Source: Chionoecetes opilio
Taxonomy: Eukaryota; Arthropoda; Malacostraca; Decapoda; Majidae
Length of the DNA stretch: 64,000 nucleotides
Direction: 5' to 3'
Assembly (NCBI GenBank): GCA_016584305.1
Contig: JACEEZ010011094.1
Span: forward strand, 1 to 64,000
The notes beneath the pieces were generated by a model that worked only from the letters and a program-made list of their open reading frames with translations, was not told the origin of the DNA and did no database searches. Positions within the stretch are counted from its first letter, which is position 1; every line of letters starts with the position of its first letter. This document shows positions 1-11,849 of this stretch, piece after piece. The translations under genes were made by a program, and so were the position numbers.

Positions 1-554
1 AATTTTTGACGGCGGGTCACGTCAAAAATTTACGGCGGATTGGCATAGCCCCGGTGTTAGGACTAGTCAGCGGGATATTTGGGCTTTTGCGGTACTTGTG
101 CAGGAGGACAAAGTGGATCTTAAAGTAGTTTGTGACCCCGTCTTCATAGGGTTGTGAGACGGACACTAAATGGGGATTTGAGAGCGAATCGATGCCTTTG
201 GTAATAAGTGTTTCCAAAAATCAGGGGGTATCGGGGGGATGATTACGTGTAAAATCAGGATTGCCCTGAGACTGAATCGAGGCCTATTACCTTCAAGCCC
301 GTAACCCCAACTTCGGTATAGGGGCATGGGGCACGCTCCCCTGAAACCGATCCTTCCCATGGGGTTTTATTTTAAAGAAAATCCGTCGTGGAGGCAAGGG
401 GGCGCCCAAAAGGGCTCGTGGTAGGGAAAGTGATGTTTTTGTCGAGAGTCTTGGTTGGGAAAGGAGTGAATGGAGACTCGCGCGTGGTGACCCCCGGGTG
501 GCGTGTAGGGTTGCAGGCGTCGCCCCCGGCGTATGCCCCAATGATTAAAGATTG
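1..554 (+). pseudogene. LINE (family 1) reverse transcriptase 3' end, degenerate
   Basis: This is the C-terminal end of a non-LTR retrotransposon polyprotein, entering from the left edge. In interleaved frames I read fragments such as RIDAFGNK, TESRPIT, YRGMGHA, NPSWR and PPAYAP, in the same order as the copies ending near 32430 and 61850. The last codons are followed by a short ATGATT-type tail at 536-554, as in those copies. Frameshifts and stops break every frame, so it is a dead fragment. Its 3' end abuts the inverted-repeat tip of the next element. The clade is not assigned; the type is an AP-endonuclease LINE, judged from the longer copy at 59110-61860. Confidence 0.75.
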
Positions 555-3500
555 ATCATCGGAATTTCTAATTTTGCTAAAATCTGTACTTCTTGTATAT
601 TTGATAAATAGGTCATACCCAGTTTTCATGGTCAAGGATTAAGATGAACAGCTCAAAATAACGTTCATTGATTGTTGAGGACTTTTTGAAAATTAAATGA
701 AAATACAGCCACAATACAATGTTGTACAAAATGACAATACAATACAAATATACATCGCGTGCATACAATATGGTGAGAAACGACCAAACATGAACTGGAC
801 AACTTGAAATGCTCAACTCTCAAGGTTATTGTTGATGTGATGCACCAAATCCAGTAAACATGAAAATCAATAGAGACAAAACTATAATGATATATCAACT
901 TATAAATTCGCTTATCAACATTGTTATCTGACAGGATGCATTGACAAAGTAAACGTTCACAATGCAGTGGCAATCGAGAGAACTGGAACCCAAATGCAGG
1001 GTCCTGGCAGTTTTAACTCACTTTTTGAAGTTGGTCTACTGGAAACAAATATGGGCTTATCCACTGCACTTAAAACACAAAAGTATAATATTAAGAAACG
1101 ATTTCTTCTATATGTAATGTTAGAAGCCTGATTCGTAAATACATTGTAAACCAAATACCAAAGGGTTATAGTTGAGGAGGCGAGGTAAATGCTACTCTTG
1201 GATAGTTATTAGTCAATACGAATATTTTAGAAGTATCTATACCTAGGCAGTCATATTTTCCTGTTATTATTGTATCCGGATTAGAAGCCTGGAAGTGCAT
1301 GAGTTGAGCGTGAGTCGTAATGTTTTGATCAATCTCCCCGCCACAATCTCCCCCCAACACATTCCCCGCCGCTGCTGTGTCGCCTCCACAATTTAACCTA
1401 CATTGTCGCATGCAAAAAGCCGATTCGGTCTATCTTTTCTCGTTTTTCAAGGCATGCTTATTGTATTTTGACAAGCGTTTTTGCAGACGCAAGTACTGTC
1501 TTAGCAAACAAGTGTGAAAATAAATCCAAATTTACATGCCAACATATACATGTAAAAAATAACATAAGCTTGGTACTCTAGGCGAGTACTTTGCATTAAT
1601 GCTATTATAGAACGTTTCATGTAATGCATGTCATCCATATAATTATAAACAACAGAACAAACTATATTTTGGTATTCAGATGCGGTATCAATGTTTATCG
1701 CGAAATTAATTTATGAAAAATATTAATCGCGGAGCCAAAACACAGTAGACCAACCTTTGAGTTAAAACTGCCAGCGACCACTGGCATTTCTCGAGTTTCA
1801 GATCATTGGAATTGGAAAGGAACAAATGTCAATGCCAATATATGCAGTTACTTGGCCATCAGGATTCTACTCTACAATACACAAAAAGGTAGTAAAAGTG
1901 GGAGACAAGGAAGTCCATATGTGTAGGATCTACAGAGGTATTCTATGCCACCTTGATCTACTCCCGTGTTCTTGGACTAAAAGTTACAAGAGACATTAAC
2001 TTTCAAGAAGTGTTGAGACATAAACTGGTTCCGATGCCGACTGCCGTGTTAAACAATAAAACAGCAATGAGAATAACAAAGGTTAAGGCGGTCATGAAAC
2101 AGCAACTGAAAGTTGAGACATCTGCACGATTAGTCCCCACAGCAGGTGCAACAGTCGTTGATGGAAGTGCTATTCTCTGGGTAGTACACTGGCCAACCAA
2201 AGGGACAGTCCAACATATATCAACAACTATATCAACAACGTTTGCCTCTACGTTTTGGAAAAGGCACAATTTTCAGATGTATACGTATTTGGTATTTGAC
2301 AAGTATTATGACTCACCATCAAGAGTGGTGCAAGATTGGTCAGAGCTGGCCAGTTTGCTAGCAGAAGACACAGGTCCATATGGGCTTAACAACACCTCTT
2401 CCAACCCAGAAAGTAGCACTTATTGTCACTGAAAACAAGATCCAATTGACAGAATGTATCTGCCACAAACCTGTGGTTGTTAGCGCAGGAAAAAGCATTG
2501 AACAACAAATTGGTAATTACTGGAAAGGAACCCACTCCAATCGAGATATGTAAAGGGAAGCAAAAAGAGCTGAACGATCTTCGCACAACACACAAAGAGG
2601 CTGATGTAATCATAATTCAGCAAGTTGTCCATATAGCGAATGGGGGTACAAAGAACATTAGAGTAAAGTGTGATGATACAGATGTATTCGTGCTGCTAAT
2701 GTACTTCTTCCACAAACTTGGACTGTCATGCGTGTTGTCTATGGAGAGCACTGGGTCAGAAAGGGCACCAATTGACGGGCAATGTCTGGTCAGGCAAGAC
2801 AGTAAGGCGAAAGGCAACTTCAGCCCCTGCCTTGAAGAGTCTCCCACCTACAACATAAGCTTTTGAATTAAATGTACTACGAGCCCATATTCAAACTGCT
2901 ATTTGGTTATCAGCATGTGAAGCTGAACCCCCCATGATGGACCCCACCAAATATGGATAGAAGTCCGAATAAATTTCAAAGTCACTAATTCCTTTGTTAT
3001 TGCCTGAAAATACGCTACTAGCTCCTAAAGAAGTACTTGAGATGATTCACTGGCGTTGCTCTTCTTCAAACCCATGCTTAACAGCTCAATGTCGTTGTAA
3101 TGCAGCCAAACTTCCATGCACAGTATTTTGTTTGGGTCATGGAGAATCAAAGTGTAGAAACGAAAAAAAAATCTTAGCCTTTAAAACAGATGTAGAAGGG
3201 GATGATATTGAGTCATTCATCACTTTTTGAACCCTATGTACAGATGCCAAGACATAAACCTGGAAAATATACCGAGGATGAGTGACAAGAATAATACTCA
3301 ATAGATTTTGGCCAGTTGTAGAGTAATAGTGTGAGTTTACCCATTTGTGATATAAGCTGTTTGACGTGGAAAGGGGCATTTTTTGTTACAAGTATGATAT
3401 GTTAATCTGCTATAGTTGTTAAATACGACAATCTCTCCAAAGCATTCGTCCCTGTTTCATATATAAGCAACTGTACACCACTGGATCACAATTGATTTTA

Positions 3501-3821
3501 TGCAAGGCAGTGATTTACTTGAGGTGTTGCAATTGTCATAAAGTATGGCCTTTCTTAATATGACTGCAATGAGAAAACTACTCTCTGTTGTATATATCTT
3601 GGATTATTATTCGTAAGTAATCGATGGAAGCAACTTGATAGCATTCGTATTTTGGTTTTAATTTAATTTAATTTTCAATAAGTCTTCAACAAATCAATGA
3701 ACGTTTATTTTGAGCTGTTCATCTTAATCCTTGACCATGAGAACATGGGTATAGACACCTATTTCTCAAAGATATGACAAGAACGTACAGAGATTTGAGC
3801 AATATTAGAAGTTCCGATGAT
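555..3821 (+). mobile_element. DNA transposon with about 165 bp TIRs carrying XPG-like/CXC gene remnants (copy 1)
   Basis: The first 165 bp (555-720) and the last 165 bp (3657-3821) are imperfect inverted repeats. Both tips read ATCATCGGAA from outside inwards, and both contain CATGGTCAAGGATTAAGATG further in. Between them lie plus-strand coding remnants of a nuclease/CXC protein (1953-3230). No convincing target-site duplication was found: the bases outside are TTG at 552-554 and GGC at 3822-3824. The left tip sits directly against a LINE 3' tail, so that flank may be altered. A secondary inverted pair lies at about 1003-1043 and 1744-1785. The element is about 3.27 kb, shorter than the related 7.6-kb one, and appears internally deleted and non-autonomous. 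Confidence 0.75.
1953..3230 (+). pseudogene. XPG/FEN1-like nuclease plus CXC-domain protein remnant (copy 1)
   Basis: Three plus-strand open stretches in order make one broken protein. 1953-2432 holds RITKVKAVMKQQLKVE, VDGSAILWVVHWPTKGTV and YLVFDKYYD; the VFD with Asp at 2298-2300 fits the N-terminal acidic motif of FEN1/XPG nucleases. 2477-2866 holds NKLVITGKEPTPIEI, EADVIIIQQV and CDDTDVFVLL, where the DTD triad at 2675-2683 fits the central XPG acidic cluster. The expected GCDT helix-turn motif is missing, probably by deletion after about 2800. 2880-2985 encodes RAHIQTAIWLSACEAEPP in another frame. 2994-3230 ends in a cysteine-rich CXC-type segment (CSSSNPCLTAQCRCNAAKLP). The N-terminal zinc region and the central region are not recognisable. 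The family link is my recognition of the pattern, not a search. Confidence 0.72.
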
Positions 3822-5557
3822 GGCGCCAGGTAATTTGCATATCAATGGGTTTTATTGAAAATGCCCAAGTGTGTCAGGGCGACATCCTCCCTAATATTGT
3901 TTAGTAGGGTCCTAATGTCATGAAAATGTGAAAATATTTTATGCGGACTCTATTGCACGGTACACCTCTCTGACTACCGCACTATTAGTTTAATTTTCAT
4001 ATTTCATAAACTCCTTCCTATTAAAAACATCTTATATCTCCAAAAGTAATCATTTGCGACGGAAGCTCATAGAGAATGCTTCTTTGAATCCAATTTATAA
4101 GGTGAACAGAAACCATACTCCCAATTGTGTAGGGAATTTCGGTCCTATTGTAAAATTTACCTAGGTTTTCAGACAAGTTCGATTTAATTTTTTGTTATTA
4201 ATGCTTTACCAAATGGAGATAATTTTTTTATGTGCAACTCTCTAAAAAGTATTAAGTGATGAAAAATTCTTAAAATACACTTTTTAGACGAAAACAATAT
4301 CTCCCATTTGAAAAAACATCAAATAATAACCTAATCAAACTCGCAAACTAACCTAACCTAACGTAACCTAAGAAAAATCAAATGTTTGCACAATATGTCA
4401 TTGTTACTTTCACACTCGTTCTGACCTGTAGAAACAGTAGAAAGGTGAAAAACACTTGAATCCAGACCCAGTCATGTTACATATATTAGCCCATTGATTA
4501 CGTAACCTAACCTCGTTGAGGGGGCTCGACCCCACAGACCCCCCTTGTGTTATTTTTCTTTTTCGACGGCTGTTGTAAGGGTTAGAAATACTGCACATGG
4601 TCAGATCTACAAGTTGAAGACGGTTAGTTACGTGGCTTGAAATGCATTAACACCACAGTAAACCCGTGATGGTGACCGAAGTGACAGTTTGCCAAAAGGT
4701 TAGTGGAAGACGTATATGACATAGGATGAGTCCTTCATAAGGCAGTAAAGGTGATAGGGCAAGGTCACTGCAACGCATCTTGACCGCTATGGCTTGGTTA
4801 GTCTGGTCAAGCCTTACTCGCAACCCCCCAAGACAGGCGTTGTGTCTTACTTGGAGGCTGTGACGGGTTGTTCCAGGGCACAGAGGTTGGGATGGAGAAT
4901 GCGGACAGGAGTACCTCGACTGGGGTACTCCTGTCCAGCAGCAGGGGCAGTCTGGGGTCTTGGTGGTGTTTAGGGCTGACAGGATGGATCGTAGGAGCCA
5001 GGGGTGAGGTCTTGCAAGGCTATCACACGGGCGTCGGGCGTGGCTGCTGACGTGTCTGCTTCAGGAAAACTTTGCATGACATGGCCTTCAGTTCCGGGGC
5101 CTAGCGTCTGACTTGCCAACGGCACTTCCGAGTCCCTGGAGGGAACTTCTTATCTGCTTCTCTATCTCTGTTATGTCTTATTATTTTTTATTTTTTCGCC
5201 AAAATTTATCAATCATTACTTCTGTCACCTCCATTTTGTGTCTGTCAACCAATAATTTGTCAATGACGTTATCTTCTTGTTCTGGTACGTCGTTGGTGAT
5301 ACACTTTTCTTCCTCTCAGTACTATACACTGAACTTTAGAAAAAGAATGATCCTTGAATAACACAAGTACAGCTTTCTCCAAAGACGATTAGATGTATGA
5401 AATGTATTGAAAGTGGCTGCGGGAGTGGGAGAGGCATAAAGCTAACAAGTTCTTACCTAGGTTAATGCCTTAATTGCAGTCTTGGTGGCCCCAGGTAACA
5501 CTATCCATACATATAATGTATAAGCAGGAACATTGTGCATATCAAGATTAATAGACA
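3822..5557. other. No recognised gene; unassigned AT-rich DNA
   Basis: I see no coding region or known repeat here. TAACCTAACC-like words occur near 4348-4370 but do not form an array. A perfect short hairpin at 4903-4936 is listed separately. Open frames at 4868-5050 and 5113-5361 resemble nothing I know. Confidence 0.5.
4903..4936. repeat. Perfect 13-bp-stem hairpin
   Basis: GGACAGGAGTACC at 4903-4915 pairs without mismatch with GGTACTCCTGTCC at 4924-4936 across an 8-base loop. It lies in unassigned DNA with no gene next to it. It may be an end of a small element or a foldable transcript; nothing shows which. Confidence 0.8.
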
Positions 5558-6028
5558 TCTAATATCTAATATACTATAGGATTAGCCGTGTGTCTGTCTG
5601 TGTGTGTGTATGTGTGTCTGTCTGTCTGTTTTGGGTAGCCGAAACTGTAAATTCAATTTTGATGAGAGTAGGCTCAAAAAATCGCAAATAAATCGTAGGT
5701 GGTAAGCGGATTAGTCCCATGTCGATTGAATCATTTTGAAGGGGGGTTTTGGGCTAAAAACATTTTAGGAGAATTGAATTACAGGAAAAACTCTGCGCTA
5801 ACGTCTTGCCGCATTCCACAAACTCAGTAGACTCATGGACGTTTGTGTGCGTGTGTGAGTGTGTGTGTGTTGGAATCACACGGAACGTGGTCTACCCCGA
5901 GGCACTTTGACCAGTGACCAACGACAGCAACAACACGATTGGAGTTTGCAATCACATGTTGTCTAATATATCCTACTAGTACAAACATCAATACATGGGT
6001 CCGGAGGGCCCACAAGCACTTGTGCTAT
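5558..6028 (+). mobile_element. Possible degenerate Helitron
   Basis: The left end reads A followed by TCTAATATCTAATATACTA and then GT/CTGT-rich sequence, like the 5' ends of the two clearer Helitrons here (13985 and 63316). Near 5995-6010 is a hairpin GGGTCC-GGA-GGGCCC with one G-T pair and the same GGA loop as the clear Helitron 3' hairpin. About 15 bases later comes CTAT instead of the expected CTAG. The weak 3' terminus keeps confidence low. Confidence 0.3.
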
Positions 6029-6043
6029 CTATACCAGAGCTGG

Positions 6044-6515
6044 GCAGTATTTAAATACATTTGTATTTAAATACGTATTTAAATACATTTGTGTATTTAG
6101 AGATGTATTTATAAATACATTGGTTGTCATGTATTTAAATACAGTATTTAAATGCTTTTATGAGTATTTAAATACATTGTATTTAAATACTCATAATATA
6201 TAAAGGTAAATACTTTTATATCAGTTAATCTGGCCATAAGCCCGCCCAACTATCTGGCAACTCCGATGTTACAGTGAACAAGTGTTTCCACTTTAAAGGA
6301 AATTTCCTTATTTTAAGGAAATTTATGCCTGAGAAGGAAATTTCTAAGGAAACCCAAAATCTAAGGAAATCCTAAGGAATTCCATTTTTTTCCGGACATG
6401 TTAAAATTTGTGTATATTTAAAATGTATTTACAAATGTATTTAAAAACAATTGATGTATTTAGTATTTAGTATTTAAATACATTCGTAAAATGTATTTAG
6501 TATTTACTTAACCTC
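6044..6515. repeat. AAATAC/GTATTT-rich repeat, MITE-like
   Basis: Many direct and inverted copies of GTATTTAAATAC and ATGTATTT cluster at 6051-6190 and 6410-6515 around a spacer with AAGGAAATTTCC words. The vocabulary resembles the ends of the hAT-type MITE at 23759-24131, but no defined termini or target duplication were found. Confidence 0.4.
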
Positions 6516-7179
6516 TTCGCGCCATGGAGCAATAATAAGAAGAGGCCATGATGTCACTCCAGCTCTGGCTCCGCCCCTTTGCTCAAAGACATACAGAGTC
6601 GGATAGTGACCCAAAACAATGCAAATATGGCAGTACGCGCGCCACTCACATACCTGTACATTTTACAATTATGCTGGCTTGCTCTACATATGGCTGCATC
6701 CAGAGAGCCAAGAATGGTAACTTATCATTTCAGCGGTAAGTTACAGAGATTTCGTGGCGAAACATTGCTTATTAGGCTAGAAAACTGAGCTAGATAAAGA
6801 GTGCATTAAAAGAATGCAGATGCTTGTTCTACCTAGGAAAAATATCAATGAATTCACCTGTAATTGTTGTCATGACTTTAACACAAGCTAGATATATTTC
6901 TGGAATGTAGGATTCTTAATGAGTCACTAGAAATATTATGAACGCTTATTTATTCCCTAAAACATATGAAAAAACTTTGCAAACCATGGTGACCAGCACG
7001 CTACCGAGTCGCCTTGAACTATTTATAGGCTACTAATTTGGCTGCTGATAACCTTATTTGTGTTTCATTATTAGTGTAATTCAGTTACTGCTGTGTGTGA
7101 ACTGTATGTTGAGTGTGGTGACGAGCATTGTGTGACTTGGTAATTGAATTTTACCAGGTTTCTTACCTGGTGGGCTTCC

Positions 7180-7870
7180 CAACCTGGGGCTACATTCAGA
7201 GAGGCTAACGTCCATGCTTCACGACCTAGCGACATCCATCAGCTGTTCTGGCATTCTGCGGGCACATTGATGACGTACTTAAAGACGTTAAGCTGTCAAA
7301 ACATAGCGACCACGGTAGGGGGTGGCGTAGAGCAGGCAATATACATAAAAATACTCATAAATTGAGTATATATGATGTTTTCTGACTCAAGAACTGAACA
7401 GGGCAAGTATACAAATGAAATTAGGCCATAAAACAAACTCCTACACTCGTGGTGAGTTTATTTTGGGGTGATGGGCCGAGCGGTGAACGGCGGCACCTCA
7501 CCGAGACCACCTCGCCCCACCACACCGGCGGTTAGCTGCCACTAACCGCCACGCGCACGGCTCCGCATCACTGAAGGTATAATGGCTCCCTTTTCCTTAA
7601 TAAAAACCCAAGCCCTTGTCCATCCAGCCGTGATGGGTACCGGGTGTTAGCCGGGGTTTGTGACCCGCCTCCCGGGGTGGTTGCTTCCCCCAAATGGCAG
7701 GAAAACCAGTTACAAATAGAGATTATCAAGCGGAAAAGATCACCCATAGTGACACCGTAGCGCCACTGCCATATCTCGTACCAGAATCCCCGCGAGCTCC
7801 GGGGTATAGAAATACAGGAAGTTAGTTAAGCTAAACACCGTGCCCTTTAACTCTCTCTGAATGTCTGCCC
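7180..7870 (+). repeat. Dispersed repeat with SINE-like segment (copy 1)
   Basis: 7190-7400 matches 55535-55775 directly (shared words CACGACCTAGCGAC, CTGGCATTCTGC, TGACTCAAGAACTGAACAGG). 7737-7868 matches 56734-56862 directly (CATAGTGACAC, TTAAGCTAAACACC). The middle, 7440-7700, contains a tRNA-like word GGGCCGAGCGGT and the phrase CGGGTGTTAGCCGGGG, and is found inverted at about 36655-36960, suggesting a tRNA-derived SINE. No protein is convincing. Confidence 0.55.
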
Positions 7871-9414
7871 TGGAAGATTATAAGCAAGGACGCTGCTGCT
7901 ATAATATACATACTGCTAATGCACCAGTAATAATTTTAAAGCAATAAATAGAGGTAATCAAACACAGAATATACGGGTAAATGCATTATATGAAGTTACA
8001 AGTGATAACTAATTATTAATGCTGCTCAATTAATATATTCAAATTCAAATAGTCTTAATTAGCCAGGCTGTTTCAAAAGTATTAATATTAGTGAGACACA
8101 ACTAAATTTAATTTAGGAGGGAATTTCACAGAAATTTGCCGCTTACATTAAAAAACTATATTTCTCTAATACCCAGAGAAGGCCTGACATGTGTTGAACT
8201 AGCATGATCGTTGTGGCTGTAGTACGTCTTAATTTGTTCATGCTGGCTAGTGGCTACCATATGTTATGCTGCGTGGATTTATAGATTTTGTGATGGTTGT
8301 ATATATGAATACTGTAGCATATATAGCGAATTTTACATGGGGCATTCAAACGGCAAATAGTTTCAGGTGCTGTCTTGTACATGCTACTGAATTATATTGC
8401 TGAAAACTGTCATTTCTGGTTTTATATGAAGAAAGGGTGACATACTGAACCTTTTCCTCTTCAAATGCCGTGACCCAAGAATTATCTTGATCTTCTTACG
8501 GTATTTCTTTCTTTTATTGCAGTGTCTTTAGCAAGCAATCTTACCATACCCGGTGGATTATTGGCATCATATAATGTATGCCTGTATGGGTTTTTTTTTA
8601 GTGCAATGAATTCTTTTAATCCAGGTACGTGAGATTTGGTTATGGTTCAATTCACCTATTTTTCTTTCAATTCACCTTTACTTTCCTTTTCAATTCACTT
8701 ATATAGTTCATTTATTCACTTTCAAGTTAGGTTAGGTTTTATTAATCATTTTTTCTTCATTTATTTACATTTTATTCACATTTTTCTTGATCTTCATATA
8801 ATAGCCCTCCCCACTGTCGTAGCGTCAATATTGCCATGGTTATATTATGGTTATTATTCATTTGCACAACAAATGAGGCATCAAAACACTCTAATGGATT
8901 GAAACAACTTTCAAATGGAAGAAGAAATGAAGAGAAAAAAGAAACGACAAGGAAATATTTGTCCTTTTTCAGACAATCAGTTTAATGATACAATCCTGAC
9001 AGATGTATAGTGTGTTCGTCTATATTGATTTGCCTGTGATTAAACGGTTTGTGATGTTTGCATTTATGGATTATGGTTTGTATTTGCAGTATTTATGTAT
9101 GTTCTTGTTCGATGTGTGCCTATAAAATAATAGCTTGTGCAGTTGCTTGGAAAAGTATTTAGCTTATATTTAGATTTCCAAAAGATGCACACTTCTGGGT
9201 TTTTTTCCTCTCTCTTTCTCTCCACACTTTACTGAGGTCATCCTCTCACATTGCCATTATCTATTATTACACTTTTTTTTTTGTCATTTCACTCAGGTGA
9301 TCAAATCATCTCCTCCACTCGACGACAACCATTTCTCTCCCTCACCAAGCATATACCAACTCTACTCTGTAATTGGAAAATAAAGCATTATATTCTCTCC
9401 ATTAACTGCTAATC
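7871..9414. other. No recognised gene
   Basis: AT-rich DNA with no recognisable coding similarity. The open frame at 8636-8902 is low-complexity and hydrophobic and looks like chance. The next repeat unit starts at about 9415. Confidence 0.5.
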
Positions 9415-10085
9415 GAAGCGCCTTTGTTCGGTAAAAAAAAAAAAAAACGTTAGCCGTGGAATGTATCAGTACGAGGCTGCGGAAAATGAGAGGCAGCAAT
9501 ATTTCCTAAATATCTCAAGAACCGAATTAGCTACGAAAAAACGTAATGGAGTGCAAAAAAATCCAGATTTCAACAGGCTTCCCTGTGGTATAAGCAGATT
9601 TAAATTCCATTGATAAATGACCGAATTAAGTTTGTTTTGAGAGCATATTACCCGAAAAAATATTCCAGAAATCAAGGGAAAATTGCATACATGCGTAAAA
9701 CTCTTGCAAATAAGAAATTTACATTTTTCAAAGTGGAATACGATTCCGGCAGAAGACCTCTCCATCAAGACATAGCAATATGTTAGACGAATGAAAGATA
9801 GATGTATGGTGCATCAATAAGCTGCTGGACATTGAACGGCACATGGATGCGCAAAATATAAAAATTGTATATCTAAAAATCTGTATAAAAAAAAAAAAAC
9901 GGATAGATGCTTAGGGTAGATCTAGTTGAGCTTCACAAAAAGTATTCATGCCATTTTTGGTCTAGGGTCAATAATTTCAGTAAAAAATAGGGAAATGCAA
10001 TAAAGGTAGTGTTTTGACAATTTTAAGCTGAAGACAAGTTGGTTTTGGGTTGGTTGAGTTTTATTGTCATACAGACGTAAAAACG

Positions 10086-10838
10086 ATCAGTGTTAGGAAT
10101 AGAATAAGGGAGGGACAGTGGAAGTACTTGAGGTATGTATTAGTAGACGGGAATGACCTAGTGAAAAGGATAGGAGAGGAGATGATTGAGAAAAGACAAA
10201 ATAAATGGATGCAAGCTGTAATGAAAGATTTGAGAAAGACTGGAGTCATGAACCAGGGTGTGAGGTGTGAGACAAATGAGAGTATAAGGAAAAAAATGAG
10301 AGTTGGACACAAGAGAATGGGTGAATGAAATGAATGAAAAAACAAGTTTGAAAATATATAGAAAATGGAGAAAAGAGAAGGGAGGCCAAGAAGAAATATA
10401 CAGCAATGACCAAGCTTCAGAACTACTGTTCAAGTGCAGGACAAACAACCTACAACTAAACGACAGAAGGAGGTTCTGGGGAGAAGAAATAACTTGTGAT
10501 TTATGTGGGGCGGAAAAGGAGGACTTAATACATTTTCTGCTATGGTGCCCAGCATACAGTAATGAAAGAAAGAAAAGTGTGAGGCTACAACAACCTTACT
10601 TAGAGGAGGAATAGGATATAGTGGGGGAGTATTTGTTTGGAGAGGGGAAGGTGGAAGAAGCAAAAAGAACCATCAACAGTTTTTGGATGACCAGAGAAAA
10701 TAAGAAGAAAGAAAAAGAAAGAAACTAATAAGATATAATAAGAGAAGAAAACTAATTAAAGACCCAGACAGCAAGAAGAAACACGTCAGGGAGTGCCGTT
10801 GAAAAGGCCTGACTCCCGACCAACAACTGAACTGAACT
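10086..10838 (+). pseudogene. LINE reverse transcriptase C-terminus with zinc knuckle, 5'-truncated
   Basis: Inserted in unit A between GTAAAAACGATC and GGTACCAATTG; the other units are uninterrupted here. Two overlapping frames (10050-10328 and 10303-10614) join to give the 3' part of a LINE ORF2: a basic stretch, then LLFKCRTNNLQLNDRRRFW, CDLCGAEKEDLIHFLLWCP and a short tail. The C-x2-C...H-x4-C pattern is the zinc-binding segment downstream of LINE reverse transcriptases. It ends in short AACTG repeats, a typical simple LINE 3' tail. It is cleaner than the other LINE copies, which suggests a younger insertion. Confidence 0.75.
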
Positions 10839-11849
10839 GGTACCAATTGTACATCTTGCGAAGAACACTATCAATTGTTCTATATATTTTTTTTCGCAGA
10901 ACCCTGCAAGTCAAAACACAGTTTTGAAGTTTTTTTTATAGTAAGGAACGCATTTCCCGTATAGATACGGGAAAAGTCAAAGAAGCAAAGTACTCCAAAA
11001 AATCCTGCTCTACATTCGTTCCCAATCCGCTCTCAGTCCAGTATTTAGACCAGTATTTCCCAACCTTTTGGAAATTTCAGGATTCTAGGGGGTAAATTTA
11101 TCCTGAGCGACATCTAAATTACAAGTCATCAGAAAAGAAAATTTCTTAGAATGCGGCTATTGACTTTTCTTCAAGTAAATATAGATATAGAGGATAGTGT
11201 CTATATGCTTGTGTTATAAAGCAAGAAAATGTTGTGCTTTAGCTACTTTTTTCCTTGTCCACATGCATGGGGAAATCCAGATGGTTGAACTGGTTGCAGG
11301 GGGAAACAACAGAAAACAGGTAGGGATGCACTGATTTAGACCGCAAAATACCAAAAACTGTTTTGTGCACGGATACTGTGTGTAACGTGCATACTGTAAC
11401 CTACATTTTTACACACTTTATAATGTAAAATGTTTTGCATACACACACGGGGGATATGTAGTAGCAGTACCCGATGGATGGATTGGTTACGAGGAGGCCG
11501 ACAAATATAACTCGTCACAGGCAGCCTCTGTCTCTGACTTCTTACTCTTGTCTCTGTCTTCTACTGGAATAGTGACACTATTTCTTACGGCGTCAGTCTT
11601 CCGAACCCATCCAGTTGAAAAGACCATGTCCCCGAGAACGACTGTCCCTTGCATGTACTAAGAAGACCAAAGTTAAACCAGACTGTGAACATGGTGAAGG
11701 TAAATCATTATGAAAATAATATAAAATAAATAAGGTTTTATCCTTTTGTCATGCTTAATAATCATGCAGATCTAAAATTGATCCAGGGGTCTGTATTCCT
11801 TTAGTATCTTTTTCTTTGGGGACTTGCAAGCGGCATTTTTTTTTTTCGC

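Noticed and set aside
7440..7530. A tRNA gene
   Set aside because: Only a tRNA-like head word within a dispersed repeat; no full cloverleaf could be built, and it recurs as a SINE-like segment.
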